Source: Thalassobium sp. R2A62 (GTDB taxonomy: Bacteria > Pseudomonadota > Alphaproteobacteria > Rhodobacterales > Rhodobacteraceae). From it: a DNA stretch of 64,000 bases. Below, in pieces: positions 43,887 through 53,675 of this stretch (positions are counted from its first letter, which is position 1; the number at the start of each line of letters is the position of its first letter). The stretch spans positions 2,794,575-2,858,574 of the forward strand of contig NZ_GG697169.2 of assembly GCF_000161835.1 (NCBI RefSeq), in the 5' to 3' direction. Position numbers and translations under genes: made by a program. A model generated the notes under the pieces. That model was not told the origin of the DNA, ran no database searches, and saw only the letters and a program-made list of their open reading frames with translations.

Positions 43887-44155
43887 GTAAGACGCGCACC
43901 CATGAGATCGTAAACGTCAAAGGTTTACACGCCCGCGCCTCTGCCAAGCTGGTAGAAGTCGTCGAGGCCCATGACGCACGCGCCGAAATCAGCCACGACG
44001 GGATGAGCACCTCGGGTGATAGCATCATGGGGCTTTTGATGTTGGCAGCTTCTAAGGGAACCTTTATTGAAGTTGAAACCAGCGGAAATGACGCTGAAAC
44101 ACTGGCGGATGCGCTCGGGGCTTTGATTGCTGACAAGTTCGGCGAGGGGGGCTGA
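43883..44155 (+). CDS. ptsH: Phosphocarrier protein HPr
   Basis: A 90-residue HPr. Active-site His16 lies in VNVKGLHARASAKLVEVVE. The regulatory Ser47 (GDSIMGLLMLAASKG) is the target of HprK. It links the regulatory PTS (EI elsewhere) to EIIA and HprK in this operon. It overlaps the EIIA gene by 4 bases. Length and motifs are normal. Confidence 0.94.
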   Translation: MSKTRTHEIVNVKGLHARASAKLVEVVEAHDARAEISHDGMSTSGDSIMGLLMLAASKGTFIEVETSGNDAETLADALGALIADKFGEGG

Positions 44156-44184
44156 ACGCCAAGCGCGGACAGGAAAACACCGAC

Positions 44185-45051
44185 GTGGTCGATAATGGTT
44201 CTAACAATCAGAACGGGAGCACTGGGCCGCAGACCTATGATCGGCGCACGCTGACCTACGCCAACACGTTTGACAATTTTTGGAGCCGCCGGTTCATCAG
44301 CACGATGGAGTGGATGACGGGCAAGCTGAGCATCCTCGGGATGATCCGCAAGTTCGAGAAGCAGGACAATCCGCAGGGTCAGGCATTTTGGCGCGCGGCA
44401 CTTGATGCGATGGGGATCGAACTGGCAACGCCGCAATCGCAAATGGACCGTATCCCAAAGACCGGGCCAGTCGTGATTGTCGCGAACCACCCTCACGGGC
44501 TGATTGATGGAATGATCTTTGCCGATCTGATCGGGCGCGTTCGTCCTGATTATAAAGTGCTGACGCGGTCGGTTCTGACGGGCATCGACGAGGTTGCGAG
44601 CAGCTACCTGATCCCTGTGCCGTTTCCGCACGAGGATGACGCGCAGGCCAAGATGATGGAGATGCGCGCGGCGGCTATGGCCGAACTCAAGGATGGTGGC
44701 GTTGTGGCGCTGTTTCCATCGGGCGTTGTCGCATCATCAGACACGCTGATGGGCCCTGCAATCGAACGTGAATGGAATGTGTTTACGGCCAAAATGATCC
44801 GGCGGTCAGGGGCTACGGTTGTACCGATCTTTTTCCCTGGATCGAATTCTCGGCTCTATCAAATGGCAAACCGTGTGTCGGCGCTGTTGCGGCAGGGGTT
44901 GTTGCTGCATGAAATCGTCAAGGCATGTAACCGCCCACAAGCGCCCGTTGTTGGCCATCCGATTTCAGCGGACGTCGTGGCGGAAAAAGAGACCGACCCA
45001 CGTGCGTTCATGGCATGGCTACGCGAGCATACGCTGAGCCTGCGAGACTGA
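44185..45051 (+). CDS. PlsC-type lysophospholipid acyltransferase
   Basis: A 288-residue acyltransferase. The catalytic HX4D is NHPHGLIDGMIFADLIG (motif I), with VVALFPSGVVASSDTLMGPA (motif III region) and GATVVPIFFPGSNSRLYQMA (motif IV). It would acylate a lysophosphatidate or other lyso-lipid in phospholipid or ornithine/glutamine lipid synthesis. No clear membrane anchor is seen. GTG start at 44185 with AGGA upstream. It follows ptsH by 29 bases, probably in the same transcript, and the convergent hydroxybutyryl-CoA dehydrogenase ends 3 bases away. Confidence 0.78.
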   Translation: MVDNGSNNQNGSTGPQTYDRRTLTYANTFDNFWSRRFISTMEWMTGKLSILGMIRKFEKQDNPQGQAFWRAALDAMGIELATPQSQMDRIPKTGPVVIVANHPHGLIDGMIFADLIGRVRPDYKVLTRSVLTGIDEVASSYLIPVPFPHEDDAQAKMMEMRAAAMAELKDGGVVALFPSGVVASSDTLMGPAIEREWNVFTAKMIRRSGATVVPIFFPGSNSRLYQMANRVSALLRQGLLLHEIVKACNRPQAPVVGHPISADVVAEKETDPRAFMAWLREHTLSLRD

Positions 45052-45054
45052 TCC

Positions 45055-45933
45055 TTAGCGGGTTGGGACGGGGTCACCGTCGCCACGATAGTCATAAAAT
45101 CCGCGACCTGTTTTACGCCCAAGCCAGCCAGCTTCGACATATTTTGTGAGCAGCGGACAGGGGCGATATTTGGTGTCGGCCAATCCGTCGTGCAGCACGT
45201 TCATAATCGCCAAACAGGTATCAAGCCCAATAAAGTCGGCCAGCTCAAGCGGCCCCATAGGGTGGTTCGCGCCCAGCTTGAGAGAGGTGTCGATTGAACG
45301 AACGGACCCGACACCTTCGTACAGGGTATAGATCGCTTCGTTGATCATCGGCATCAGAATGCGGTTCACGATAAAGGCTGGGAAATCTTCGGCTGTCGCT
45401 GCGGTTTTCCCCAAGCGTTCGACAACGGCGAGGCAGGCATCAAAGGTTTCTTTGTCCGTGGCGATCCCGCGGATCAGCTCGACCAGCTGCATGATTGGCA
45501 CTGGGTTCATAAAGTGAAAGCCCATGAATTTTTCGGGCCGGTCCGTGCGAGATGCAAGGCGGGTGATCGAGATCGACGACGTATTCGACGTAAGGATTGT
45601 GTTGGGTTTGAGGTGCGGCACGAGGTCTTCAAAGATCGCCTGCTTGACAGTTTCGCGTTCGGTCGCGGCCTCAATAATCAGATCAGTTTGCCCCAGATCA
45701 GGTAGCGTGAGCGTTGTGCTGATCCGCGCCATGGCGTCAGCCTTTTCTTGGGTGGTGATTTTGTCGCGGCTGACCTGACGGTCGAGGTTGCCCTCGATAA
45801 TGCTGCGAGCGGCAGTCAAATTGTCCTGCTGCACATCGTTCAAGAGCACATCATAGCCGGCCAATGCAAACACGTGAGCAATGCCATTGCCCATCTGCCC
45901 TGCGCCCACGATTCCAACAGTTTCGATCGCCAT
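45055..45933 (-). CDS. 3-hydroxybutyryl-CoA dehydrogenase
   Basis: A 292-residue HBDH. The NAD fold is VGIVGAGQMGNGIAHVFALA, with NTSSISITRLASRTDRPEKF, the catalytic His segment FMGFHFMNPVPIMQLVELIR and NRILMPMINEAIYTLYEGVG. It reduces acetoacetyl-CoA or oxidises 3-hydroxybutyryl-CoA, feeding PHB/butyrate metabolism and the ethylmalonyl-CoA pathway that uses mcd. The start at 45933 (MAIETV) is set by AGAGGA 8 bases upstream. The frame extends to 45969 without a site. Confidence 0.9.
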   Translation of the reverse strand: MAIETVGIVGAGQMGNGIAHVFALAGYDVLLNDVQQDNLTAARSIIEGNLDRQVSRDKITTQEKADAMARISTTLTLPDLGQTDLIIEAATERETVKQAIFEDLVPHLKPNTILTSNTSSISITRLASRTDRPEKFMGFHFMNPVPIMQLVELIRGIATDKETFDACLAVVERLGKTAATAEDFPAFIVNRILMPMINEAIYTLYEGVGSVRSIDTSLKLGANHPMGPLELADFIGLDTCLAIMNVLHDGLADTKYRPCPLLTKYVEAGWLGRKTGRGFYDYRGDGDPVPTR

Positions 45934-46092
45934 GATGTGCATCCTCTGAATGATGTTGCGGTGCAGCATAGCGCGGGCAGGGATGGGCGAGCAAGCGGCG
46001 ATAAATCGTTAAAACCTGAGGCAAATGCGCGCTTTAGCTTCTTGGTAAGAGAAATCGGCGAATCTGGTGTCGAAACCAATTGGTGCACCAAC

Positions 46093-46926
46093 ATGAAATA
46101 CGAAACCCTCGCGCCTCCCGCGCTTGACTATTTGCCTTGTCGCTATGAAGGATCGCGCACCTTCTTTCGTGGCCCGAAAAAGCCGTTGGTGGGCGAGTAT
46201 GTTGCGTTTCTAGGCAGTAGCGAAACCTACGGTAAGTTTGTCGAACGCCCGTATGTAGAGCGGATTGAAGACCGGATTGGGACAACCTGTGTCAATCTTG
46301 GCTGTGTGAATGCGGGTATCGATGTGTTCCTGCATGATGAGGACCTTGGGGCGGTCTGTCAGCGGGCCAAGATGACCGTGGTTCAGGTGATGGGCGCACA
46401 GAACATGTCCAATCGATTTTATTCCGTCCATCCGCGCCGCAATGACCGCTTTGTCAAAGCGAGCGTGCTGATGCAGGCGATCTTTAATGGCATAGACTTT
46501 ACAGATTTCAATTTTACCCGACACATGTTGACCTCGGTCCAACAACGCGCGCCGGAACGGTTCCGCGTCTTGAGGGACGAACTGCAAGAAGCGTGGGTGG
46601 CCCGCATGCGCCTCTTGGTGCGTGGGCTGGGGTCACGGGTCGTTTTGCTGTGGGTCGGTGCCGAGGCCCCCGGGACGAATAGCAGTGAGCTCGCCAACGA
46701 GCTGGCCCGCGAGCCACTGTTCGTGACGCGCGATATGATCGAAAAAATACGGCCCCATGTTGAGGACGTGATCGAGGTGCCGCTCTCGGCACATGCCCGC
46801 GCGACAGGATTGACTGATATGGTTTTTGAGCGGCACGAAGAAGCGGCTGCACGCCTGAACCTGAATGTCGCATCTCATACCGAAGTGGCCGAGCTGACCG
46901 CGCACAGATTGCAAGGCATGCTCTAA
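46093..46926 (+). CDS. DUF6473-family protein
   Basis: A 277-residue cytoplasmic protein resembling the DUF6473 family common in Rhodobacteraceae and often near ETF genes. The start MKYETLAPPALDYLPCRYEG fits family N-termini and excludes a much longer in-frame extension running over the promoter of the dehydrogenase. Other features are FRGPKKPLVGEYVAFLGSSE, TYGKFVERPYVERIED and a VTVVQVMGAQNMSNRFYSVH-like centre. GDSL-hydrolase or polysaccharide-modifying relatives have been suggested by fold, but no catalytic claim is made. Confidence 0.72.
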   Translation: MKYETLAPPALDYLPCRYEGSRTFFRGPKKPLVGEYVAFLGSSETYGKFVERPYVERIEDRIGTTCVNLGCVNAGIDVFLHDEDLGAVCQRAKMTVVQVMGAQNMSNRFYSVHPRRNDRFVKASVLMQAIFNGIDFTDFNFTRHMLTSVQQRAPERFRVLRDELQEAWVARMRLLVRGLGSRVVLLWVGAEAPGTNSSELANELAREPLFVTRDMIEKIRPHVEDVIEVPLSAHARATGLTDMVFERHEEAAARLNLNVASHTEVAELTAHRLQGML

Positions 46927-46928
46927 CG

Positions 46929-46959
46929 CAAGAGGCCCACCAAACTGGCGGGCCTCTTG
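46929..46959. terminator. Bidirectional terminator between DUF6473 gene and etfA
   Basis: CAAGAGGCCC (46929-46938) and GGGCCTCTTG (46950-46959) pair perfectly over 10 bp between convergent stops at 46926 and 46980. Confidence 0.7.
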
Positions 46960-46979
46960 GTCGTACTATGTCACGGTGA

Positions 46980-47906
46980 TCAGAGCTTGGATGTCAGCTC
47001 TGGCACAGCATCAAAGAGGTCAGCGACCAAACCATAGTCGGCGACTTGGAAGATCGGAGCTTCTTCGTCTTTGTTGATCGCGACGATGATTTTCGAATCT
47101 TTCATACCGGCGAGGTGCTGAATTGCTCCCGAGATACCCACAGCGATGTAGAGATCCGGAGCAACCACCTTGCCTGTCTGACCAACCTGCCAGTCGTTCG
47201 GCGCATAGCCGGAATCGACCGCAGCGCGCGAGGCGCCAACAGCTGCGTTGAGTTTGTCAGCAAGACCTTCGATCAAGTTGAAGTCGTCTTCTGATCCGAC
47301 GCCACGACCACCAGAGACAACGATGCCTGCAGATGTCAGTTCTGGGCGATCGCTTTCGGCGACTTTATCTTCGACCCACTCGGACAAGCCCGAGTTACCA
47401 GCAGAAGTGACGTTTTCTACCGAAGCAGAGCCACCTTCGCCAGCGGCGTCAAAGTTCGCAGTCCGGATGGTCATGACCTTTTTCGCGTCACCAGATTTAA
47501 CGGTCTGGATCGCGTTGCCCGCATAGATCGGACGCTCGAATGTATCGGCGTCGACCACTGCTGTGACTTCGGAAATGATCATCGCGTCGAGCATCGCTGC
47601 CGCACGGGGCAGGATGTTTTTGGATGCGGCGGTCGAAGGTGCTGCGATGTGATCGTAGTCACCGGCCAGCGAGACCAAGAGGTCCGCCATCGGTTCGGCG
47701 AGATCGTTGCCATAGGCGGCATCGTCAGCACACAGGACTTTGGCAGCACCGTCGAGCTTGGCTGCGGTGTCAGCCGCACCCGAACAACCAGCGCCTGCAC
47801 ATAGGATTGTTACGTCGCCGAGCGATTTAACCGCAGTCAGCGCTTTGCCAGTTGCGTCAGCGTTCAATTCGCCGCCCGCGACTTCTGCAATGAGAAGAAC
47901 AGCCAT
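46980..47906 (-). CDS. etfA: Electron transfer flavoprotein alpha subunit
   Basis: A 308-residue ETF alpha. The N-terminal domain is [20 protein letters not shown]. The C-terminal FAD domain has GIVVSGGRGVGSEDDFNLIE, VGASRAAVDSGYAPNDWQVG, QTGKVVAPDLYIAVGISGAI and QHLAGMKDSKIIVAINKDEE. It accepts electrons from acyl-CoA dehydrogenases (including Mcd) and dimethylglycine/sarcosine dehydrogenases and passes them to ETF:ubiquinone oxidoreductase. It shares 1 base with the etfB stop. Confidence 0.94.
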   Translation of the reverse strand: MAVLLIAEVAGGELNADATGKALTAVKSLGDVTILCAGAGCSGAADTAAKLDGAAKVLCADDAAYGNDLAEPMADLLVSLAGDYDHIAAPSTAASKNILPRAAAMLDAMIISEVTAVVDADTFERPIYAGNAIQTVKSGDAKKVMTIRTANFDAAGEGGSASVENVTSAGNSGLSEWVEDKVAESDRPELTSAGIVVSGGRGVGSEDDFNLIEGLADKLNAAVGASRAAVDSGYAPNDWQVGQTGKVVAPDLYIAVGISGAIQHLAGMKDSKIIVAINKDEEAPIFQVADYGLVADLFDAVPELTSKL

Positions 47907-48664
47907 TATACAGTCCCCGCTTCTTTAAGTTTCTCGACCAGCTCATCGACTGATCCGACCATTTCACCCGCTTTGCGTGTCTCTGGTTCAGTGGTTCCAA
48001 CAATCGCGAGACGAGGTGCGACGTCCACGCCGTAGTCGGCGGGTGTTTTCTCGTCCAAAGGCTTTTTCTTGGCCTTCATGATGTTTGGCAGCGACGCATA
48101 GCGAGGCTCGTTCAGACGCAGGTCAACGGTAACGATCGTCGGCATTTTGACCTTGATGGTCTGTAGGCCGCCGTCGACTTCGCGAGTGACTGTGGCGCTG
48201 TCGCCGTCGATCGCAACTTCGGATGCAAATGTGGCCTGTGACCAACCCAAGAGCGCCGACAGCATTTGACCTGTCGCGTTCATGTCGTTGTCGATGGCCT
48301 GCTTGCCACACAGTACGATGCTGGGCTGCTCTTCGTCGACGACAGCTTTTAGCAACTTAGCAACAGCGAGCGGCTCGATGTCTGTGTGCACGTCATCGGC
48401 TGCATTGATTAGGATCGCGCGATCAGCGCCCATAGCCAAGGCTGTGCGCAAGGTTTCCTGGCTCTGCTTGACGCCGATAGATACTGCGATGACCTCGTCG
48501 GCCTGACCGGCCTCTTTGAGGCGGATCGCCTGTTCGACAGCAATTTCGTCGAACGGGTTCATGGACATTTTGACGTTGGCGAGATCGACACCGCTGCCGT
48601 CCGCTTTGACGCGAACTTTTACGTTATAGTCGATGACGCGTTTGACGGGTACGAGGACCTTCAT
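47906..48664 (-). CDS. etfB: Electron transfer flavoprotein beta subunit
   Basis: A 252-residue ETF beta. [20 protein letters not shown] and [20 protein letters not shown] are diagnostic. The AMP-binding region is [20 protein letters not shown], and [20 protein letters not shown] is the recognition-loop area with the Leu used to dock on partner dehydrogenases. First gene of etfB-etfA. Confidence 0.95.
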   Translation of the reverse strand: MKVLVPVKRVIDYNVKVRVKADGSGVDLANVKMSMNPFDEIAVEQAIRLKEAGQADEVIAVSIGVKQSQETLRTALAMGADRAILINAADDVHTDIEPLAVAKLLKAVVDEEQPSIVLCGKQAIDNDMNATGQMLSALLGWSQATFASEVAIDGDSATVTREVDGGLQTIKVKMPTIVTVDLRLNEPRYASLPNIMKAKKKPLDEKTPADYGVDVAPRLAIVGTTEPETRKAGEMVGSVDELVEKLKEAGTV

Positions 48665-48939
48665 TGGCGCAGTCTCCTGAAAATTGCAGGGGACGGATCG
48701 CCCCCCAAGAAATACTCAGGGATTTGTTAGCCTCTCGCGCGGCAGGAAAATAGTGTAAAATCGACGCGGAACGGGCCGTGGACGCCGCGTTTCTAATTTT
48801 GTTCAACAAAACCAAATGAAATTTTGCAAATTTTTTTCACGAAAGAATGCACGGGTTTCGTGTGTTGGGCGCTAATAGCGCCAATGTATTTGATTCGTCA
48901 CGAGCGGCGACCGATGGTTTTGGGTCGCCGCTGATCGAT
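48665..48939. other. 275-bp gap etfB / cobO with palindrome and hairpin
   Basis: No gene. GGCGCT-AAT-AGCGCC (48868-48882) is a short perfect palindrome that could be an operator. An AT-rich run (48800-48845) probably belongs to the etfB promoter. The cobO hairpin is listed separately. Confidence 0.4.
48904..48933 (-). terminator. Hairpin just past cobO
   Basis: AGCGGCGACC (48904-48913) pairs perfectly with GGTCGCCGCT (48924-48933), 7 bases beyond the cobO stop on the minus strand. No clear T-run follows. Confidence 0.55.
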
Positions 48940-49512
48940 TTAGCGATTGGCGCCAGGCACCCATAGCACGTCATCGTGGCCTGCGTCATTAGCCATCCGC
49001 GACGCAGCAAAGCACCAATCTGACAAGCGATTGAGATATCTGACCGCCGAAGGGTTCACAGATTCCATTGTAGCAAGTTCAACAGTCAGGCGTTCTGCGC
49101 GACGCGAAACCGTGCGGCACAAATGCAGGTGCGCTGCCAAGGCAGAGCCACCGGGCAGGATAAACGACCGCAGAGGTTCAAGCACATCTGTCATCGCGTC
49201 GATTTCGGTTTCGAGCCGCGAGACTTGGGCATCTGACATCCGCAGGGGCGGGTATTCTGCGTCGGCGTCTTTTTCCATATCGGGGCGGCACAGGTCCGCG
49301 CCCAGATCAAAGAGATCGTTTTGGATCATTGCCAGTTTTGTGTCGAGGTCACCCTCGGCATACAGGCGCGCTAGACCAAAGGTCGCGTTTGCCTCGTCAA
49401 CGGTGCCGTAGGCGGTGACGCGCATTGAGTGTTTGGCGACGCGTGCGCCGTTGCCCAGTGCGGTTTCGCCGGCGTCGCCGGTTTTCGTGTAGATTTTGTT
49501 TAGAACAACCAT
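48940..49512 (-). CDS. Cob(I)alamin adenosyltransferase, PduO type
   Basis: A 190-residue ATP:corrinoid adenosyltransferase making adenosylcobalamin, the cofactor of ethylmalonyl-CoA and methylmalonyl-CoA mutases. Motifs: IYTKTGDAGETALGNGARVA (ATP site), YGTVDEANATFGLARLY, RTVSRRAERLTVELATM and RYLNRLSDWCFAASRMAND. The start at 49512 (MVVLNKIYTK) fits the family, and the in-frame extension to 49593 runs through the neighbouring gene. It follows the twin-transmembrane gene by 2 bases, a pairing usual in Rhodobacteraceae. Confidence 0.92.
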   Translation of the reverse strand: MVVLNKIYTKTGDAGETALGNGARVAKHSMRVTAYGTVDEANATFGLARLYAEGDLDTKLAMIQNDLFDLGADLCRPDMEKDADAEYPPLRMSDAQVSRLETEIDAMTDVLEPLRSFILPGGSALAAHLHLCRTVSRRAERLTVELATMESVNPSAVRYLNRLSDWCFAASRMANDAGHDDVLWVPGANR

Positions 49513-49514
49513 GT

Positions 49515-49724
49515 TCAGCTGGCTCCAATGCGGCGCAGATAGACAAAGAGAAGGATCAGGCAGACCGCAACGAACTGTGCGATGATGCGCCACCGCATCA
49601 GGCGGTTTGCGTGTTTGCGATTGAAATCGCCGCCCTTGGCAAAACCGCCAACGCCGGTGGCGAGAATTCCGCCGACAATGATCACCGCGAGGATAATCAA
49701 CAAAAAGAGTGGGTCGCGTAGCAT
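49515..49724 (-). CDS. Small twin-transmembrane protein (HIG1-like)
   Basis: A 69-residue protein with two hydrophobic helices (PLFLLIILAVIIVGGILATG and IIAQFVAVCLILLFVYLRRI) joined by a basic loop (NRKHANRLMRWR). The helix-loop-helix and the RxxR loop resemble HIG1-type proteins, which in mitochondria associate with respiratory complexes. It is 2 bases upstream of the cobalamin adenosyltransferase gene. Confidence 0.75.
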   Translation of the reverse strand: MLRDPLFLLIILAVIIVGGILATGVGGFAKGGDFNRKHANRLMRWRIIAQFVAVCLILLFVYLRRIGAS

Positions 49725-49782
49725 AGGGTGTCCTTTGATCGTGTCCTTAGGGACATAGAATGGGCGGGGGCAAAGGGAAGAC

Positions 49783-50613
49783 CTAAGCCTTGGATTGAAT
49801 CCAATCCATTGCGCGCGTTGGCAGAATTCGTTTCAGCGTCCCCATTAGATAGGTCGGGAAGGTCACATAGTAACGTGGTTTCGGCTGCTTGGATGTCAAC
49901 GCATGCAGAATTTTCTTGGTCACGGCGGATGCTGGCAGCTCGAATGTGTCTGGACCATTGTCCTCGTAGAGACGTTTAGACAGGCCCCGACGATATTCTT
50001 TGGCACGCGCAGAGTTTTCCCAATCAATCCATTTCTCAAAATGCGGGATCGCGTTTTTGCGGATGTCGGATGTGATCGGTCCAGGTTCGATCAGCACCAC
50101 ATGGATGCCGGTGCCGCGCATTTCGATGCGCAGGGTGTCGGTCAGCCCCTCCATCGCAAATTTCGTCGAGTTATACGCGCCGCGATAGGGCAGCACTGCA
50201 AAGCCCAAGACGGATGAGCAGTTCAGGATGCGCCCGTGCCCTTGGGCGCGCATGACGGGGATGACGCGTCGGGTCAGGTCGTGGAGGCCAAAGAAGTTCG
50301 TCTCGAAAATGTCGCGAAGGGCGCCGACGGGCAGATCCTCGACCAAGCCGGGGCAGGCGTAAGCGCCATTGTTATAGAGCGCATCCAGCGTGCCGCCTGT
50401 CGCCTCGAGGACTTCGGCCAGACCGGATGTCAGGGTGTCCGCATTTGAGTAGTCGATCAACGGGCTTTCGAACCCTTCGGCGATCAGGCGGTCACAATCG
50501 GCCTGCTGCCGGCAAGACGCGAAGACACGCCACCCCGCGTCGCGCAGGCCATGAGCCGCGTCATAGCCAATGCCAGACGACGATCCGGTGATAAGAACAG
50601 AGCGGTTTGACAT
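49783..50613 (-). CDS. Classical SDR-family oxidoreductase
   Basis: A 276-residue short-chain dehydrogenase. The cofactor motif is SVLITGSSSGIGYDAAHGLR, then LDALYNNGAYACPGLVEDLP (NNG variant of NNAG), catalytic Ser in GRILNCSSVLGFAVLPYRGA, and YNSTKFAMEGLTDTLRIEM (YxxxK). The lipid-like C-terminal tail (PRYYVTFPTYLMGTLKRILP) occurs in sterol/retinol-type SDRs. Substrate unknown. Monocistronic: terminator upstream at 50620. Confidence 0.83.
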   Translation of the reverse strand: MSNRSVLITGSSSGIGYDAAHGLRDAGWRVFASCRQQADCDRLIAEGFESPLIDYSNADTLTSGLAEVLEATGGTLDALYNNGAYACPGLVEDLPVGALRDIFETNFFGLHDLTRRVIPVMRAQGHGRILNCSSVLGFAVLPYRGAYNSTKFAMEGLTDTLRIEMRGTGIHVVLIEPGPITSDIRKNAIPHFEKWIDWENSARAKEYRRGLSKRLYEDNGPDTFELPASAVTKKILHALTSKQPKPRYYVTFPTYLMGTLKRILPTRAMDWIQSKA

Positions 50614-50619
50614 ACGAAA

Positions 50620-50644
50620 AGACCCCCGAAGATATCAGGGGTCT
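50620..50644 (-). terminator. Intrinsic terminator of the SH3-protein gene
   Basis: AGACCCC (50620-50626) and GGGGTCT (50638-50644) form the stem. On the minus strand CTTTTCG follows. It lies between the SH3-protein stop (50678) and the SDR start (50613). Confidence 0.65.
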
Positions 50645-50677
50645 CATATGGCGCTTCAGCGCGGTTTGAGCAACTGG

Positions 50678-51220
50678 TCAGCTTATTTTTTCGCTGAGCA
50701 GACGTGCGGCCATCCAGCCGACTTGACCAGAATCAGTCACGCGCAGGCGCACCCAACCGTCGTCGTTTTCTTCTAGGATCTCGGCCTCGGTACCGCGTGT
50801 CAGTTTTGCAAGCACGCCAAAATTTGTGCCAGGTCCGGCACGCATATTGACGCGGTTGGCGTCGACGGAACGGATGTCTTTGACAACTTCTTCGATCTCT
50901 TCGACCTGAGACAGAGCGACCGTTTCAACAATTGCGACGTCATCAGAGGATGCAGTGGCGAGTGTCACAGTCGCAGGCGTCTGAACGGCACGTGTGGCGA
51001 CAACCGTTTCGGTTTCTTCAACAGGTTCTTGAACAATCGTTTCTGCAACGCGTACGGGTTCAAGATCTGTGACCTCCACGCGTGGCGGAAAATGAGAACG
51101 GCCCAAAGCAGCGAGCTCTTCAGTGTTCATTTCCGACATGGGTTTGAAATCTGACCCGCCGCTGAGTTCGTAAAAGCCCCAGCCCATAAACAAAAAGCAC
51201 AAAAATACGTAACGCAACAT
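50678..51220 (-). CDS. Membrane-anchored bacterial SH3-domain protein
   Basis: A 180-residue envelope protein. The N-terminal helix MLRYVFLCFLFMGWGFYELS is a signal anchor, then a disordered linker rich in E, V and T (residues 30-110), then an SH3 (SH3_3) domain from about 115: RSVDANRVNMRAGPGTNFGV, LAKLTRGTEAEILEENDDGW, VRLRVTDSGQVGWMAARLLS. Such domains bind peptidoglycan or ligands in the periplasm. It is divergent from parC. Confidence 0.8.
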   Translation of the reverse strand: MLRYVFLCFLFMGWGFYELSGGSDFKPMSEMNTEELAALGRSHFPPRVEVTDLEPVRVAETIVQEPVEETETVVATRAVQTPATVTLATASSDDVAIVETVALSQVEEIEEVVKDIRSVDANRVNMRAGPGTNFGVLAKLTRGTEAEILEENDDGWVRLRVTDSGQVGWMAARLLSEKIS

Positions 51221-51359
51221 CGCGTCGTCCCCCGACCAACTCTGAACATTTAGTAGGGTAGAGCTATCAGACCGCTAACGATTCTGAGAGGTAAAAGATT
51301 CCGATTTCTTCCCCCTAAGCTGTCTTTACCCCACAGGGGGGCGGGGCTACACACGATCT

Positions 51360-53675
51360 ATGAGCGATTTGACTGACGACAACAATATGGACCCCCCTGA
51401 GACAGGTGAGGTTTTAGAACCCTTACGCCGCGCCATTGGCGAACGGTATCTAACCTACGCGTTGTCGACGATCATGCACCGCGCGTTGCCAGACGCTCGT
51501 GATGGTCTAAAACCGGTCCATCGCCGCATTCTATATGCGATGCGCGAGTTGAGGTTGTCTGCGACCGGAGGCTTTCGTAAGTCGGCCAAAATTTCCGGTG
51601 ACGTGATGGGCAACTACCACCCGCACGGTGATGCTGCGATCTATGACGCTATGGCCCGTTTGGCGCAGGACTTTGCGGTGCGTTACCCGTTGGTCGATGG
51701 TCAGGGTAACTTTGGCAACATCGACGGCGATAACCCTGCGGCAAGCCGATACACAGAGGCGCGGATGACGGCCGCCGCCGAGGCGTTGTTGGAAGGCCTG
51801 AACGAAAACGCGGTAGATTACCGCGAAAACTATGATGGCACGCTGACCGAACCGGTTGTGTTGCCCGCAACCTTTCCCAACCTGTTGGCCAATGGATCAA
51901 GCGGGATCGCGGTGGGGATGGCGACCAATATCCCACCTCATAATATCCCCGAGCTGGTCGACGCCTGTTTGCATTTGATCAAGGCGCCCAATGCACGTGA
52001 CGAAACATTGATCGAGATGGTCCCCGGACCTGATTTTCCGACCGGCGGCGTGATCGTTGAGCCGAAGGAAAACATCCTGAACGCGTATGCGACGGGGCGC
52101 GGATCGTTCCGCCTACGGTGCAAGTGGGAGATCGAAAAACTGGACCGTGGTCAGTGGCAAATTGTCGTGACCGAGATCCCCTATCAGGTGCAAAAATCCA
52201 AGCTGATCGAAAAGATCGCTGAGGTGATCCAGCTCAAGAAAATTCCAATCCTTGCCGATGTGCGGGATGAGAGCGCCGATGACGTGCGCATGGTGATCGA
52301 ACCTAAGTCCAAGAATGTGGACCCAGAGGTGTTGATGAACATGCTTTACCGCAATTCGGACCTCGAAGTGCGGTTCTCGATGAACATGAACGTGCTGATC
52401 GACGGGCTGACGCCCAAGGTCTGCTCGCTCAAAGAAGTGTTGCGCGCGTTCTTGGATCACCGCCGCGAAGTTCTGATCCGCCGGTCACAGCACCGGATGG
52501 CCAAGATCGATCACCGCCTCGAGGTGCTCGAAGGTTTCATTGTCGCGTTTTTGAACCTCGATCGTGTGATCGACATCATTCGCTATGACGACGATCCCAA
52601 GGCGGCACTGATCCGTGAGGATTGGTCCCTGACGCATAAACGCGCGATGGACGAGACTGACTATTTGTCGCCAGCATTGCGGGATGAAGAAGGCCTGTCC
52701 GAGGTTCAGGCCGAGGCCATTTTGAACATGCGTCTACGGTCGTTGCGTCGTCTCGAAGAGCTCGAGCTGTTGCGCGAGCAAAGCGCGTTGATGGAAGAGC
52801 GGGCCGAATTGGAAGACCTGCTGGATAGCGATGATTTGCAGTGGTCGCGGATTTCCGAGCAGCTGCGCGAGACCCGCAAACAGTTTGGCAAGAACTACAA
52901 AGGTGGGGCGCGACGCACGTTGTTTGCCGAAGCCGCTGAAGTTGAAGATGTGCCAATCGAGGCCATGATCGAGCGCGAACCGATCACTATTGTTTGTTCG
53001 AAAATGGGTTGGGTCCGGGCGTTGTCGGGCCATGTCGATTTGGCCCGTGAGCTGAAATTCAAGGACGGTGACGAGGCGCGGTTTATGTTCCACGCCGAAA
53101 CGACCGACCGTTTGCTGGTGTTTGGTACGAACGGACGGTTCTATACCGTCAGCGCGTCGAACCTGCCCGGTGGGCGCGGGATGGGTGAACCATTGCGCCT
53201 GATGGTCGATCTGCCAAACGAAGCCGACATCGTAGATTTCTTTATTCACCAGCCAGAGCGCAAGCTGTTGGTCGCGTCCTCGGCAGGTGATGGTTTCATC
53301 GTGCCAGAGGCGGATGTCATTGCGCAAACCCGCACCGGAAAACAGGTTCTGAACGTCAAAGACGGCGTCATGGCCAAGGTTTGCATCACTGTAACTGGCG
53401 ATCATGTTGCGTGTGTTGGCGAAAACCGTAAGGTTCTGGTGTTCCCGATTGAGGAACTGCCAGAGATGGGGCGCGGCAAAGGTGTCAGACTGCAAAAGTA
53501 CAAAGACGGGGGCCTAAGTGATGTCGCGACCTTCACCATGGCCGGGGGGCTCTCGTGGCAGGACCCCGCAGGACGAACCCGCACAGAAACTGAGCTTGCC
53601 GAATGGGCAGGAAAACGCGCAAGCGCAGGGCGTATGGCCCCTCGCGGATTCCCCCGCGATAACCGATTCACCTGA
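51360..53675 (+). CDS. parC: DNA topoisomerase IV subunit A
   Basis: A 771-residue ParC, the cleavage-rejoining subunit that decatenates replicated chromosomes with ParE. The winged helix has [40 protein letters not shown] and the catalytic Tyr131 in [20 protein letters not shown]. The C-terminal beta-pinwheel blades include [20 protein letters not shown] and [20 protein letters not shown]. The quinolone-resistance region reads [12 protein letters not shown] with the common Ser position as Val/Met type. Its 3' end overlaps the next gene. Confidence 0.94.
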   Translation: MSDLTDDNNMDPPETGEVLEPLRRAIGERYLTYALSTIMHRALPDARDGLKPVHRRILYAMRELRLSATGGFRKSAKISGDVMGNYHPHGDAAIYDAMARLAQDFAVRYPLVDGQGNFGNIDGDNPAASRYTEARMTAAAEALLEGLNENAVDYRENYDGTLTEPVVLPATFPNLLANGSSGIAVGMATNIPPHNIPELVDACLHLIKAPNARDETLIEMVPGPDFPTGGVIVEPKENILNAYATGRGSFRLRCKWEIEKLDRGQWQIVVTEIPYQVQKSKLIEKIAEVIQLKKIPILADVRDESADDVRMVIEPKSKNVDPEVLMNMLYRNSDLEVRFSMNMNVLIDGLTPKVCSLKEVLRAFLDHRREVLIRRSQHRMAKIDHRLEVLEGFIVAFLNLDRVIDIIRYDDDPKAALIREDWSLTHKRAMDETDYLSPALRDEEGLSEVQAEAILNMRLRSLRRLEELELLREQSALMEERAELEDLLDSDDLQWSRISEQLRETRKQFGKNYKGGARRTLFAEAAEVEDVPIEAMIEREPITIVCSKMGWVRALSGHVDLARELKFKDGDEARFMFHAETTDRLLVFGTNGRFYTVSASNLPGGRGMGEPLRLMVDLPNEADIVDFFIHQPERKLLVASSAGDGFIVPEADVIAQTRTGKQVLNVKDGVMAKVCITVTGDHVACVGENRKVLVFPIEELPEMGRGKGVRLQKYKDGGLSDVATFTMAGGLSWQDPAGRTRTETELAEWAGKRASAGRMAPRGFPRDNRFT

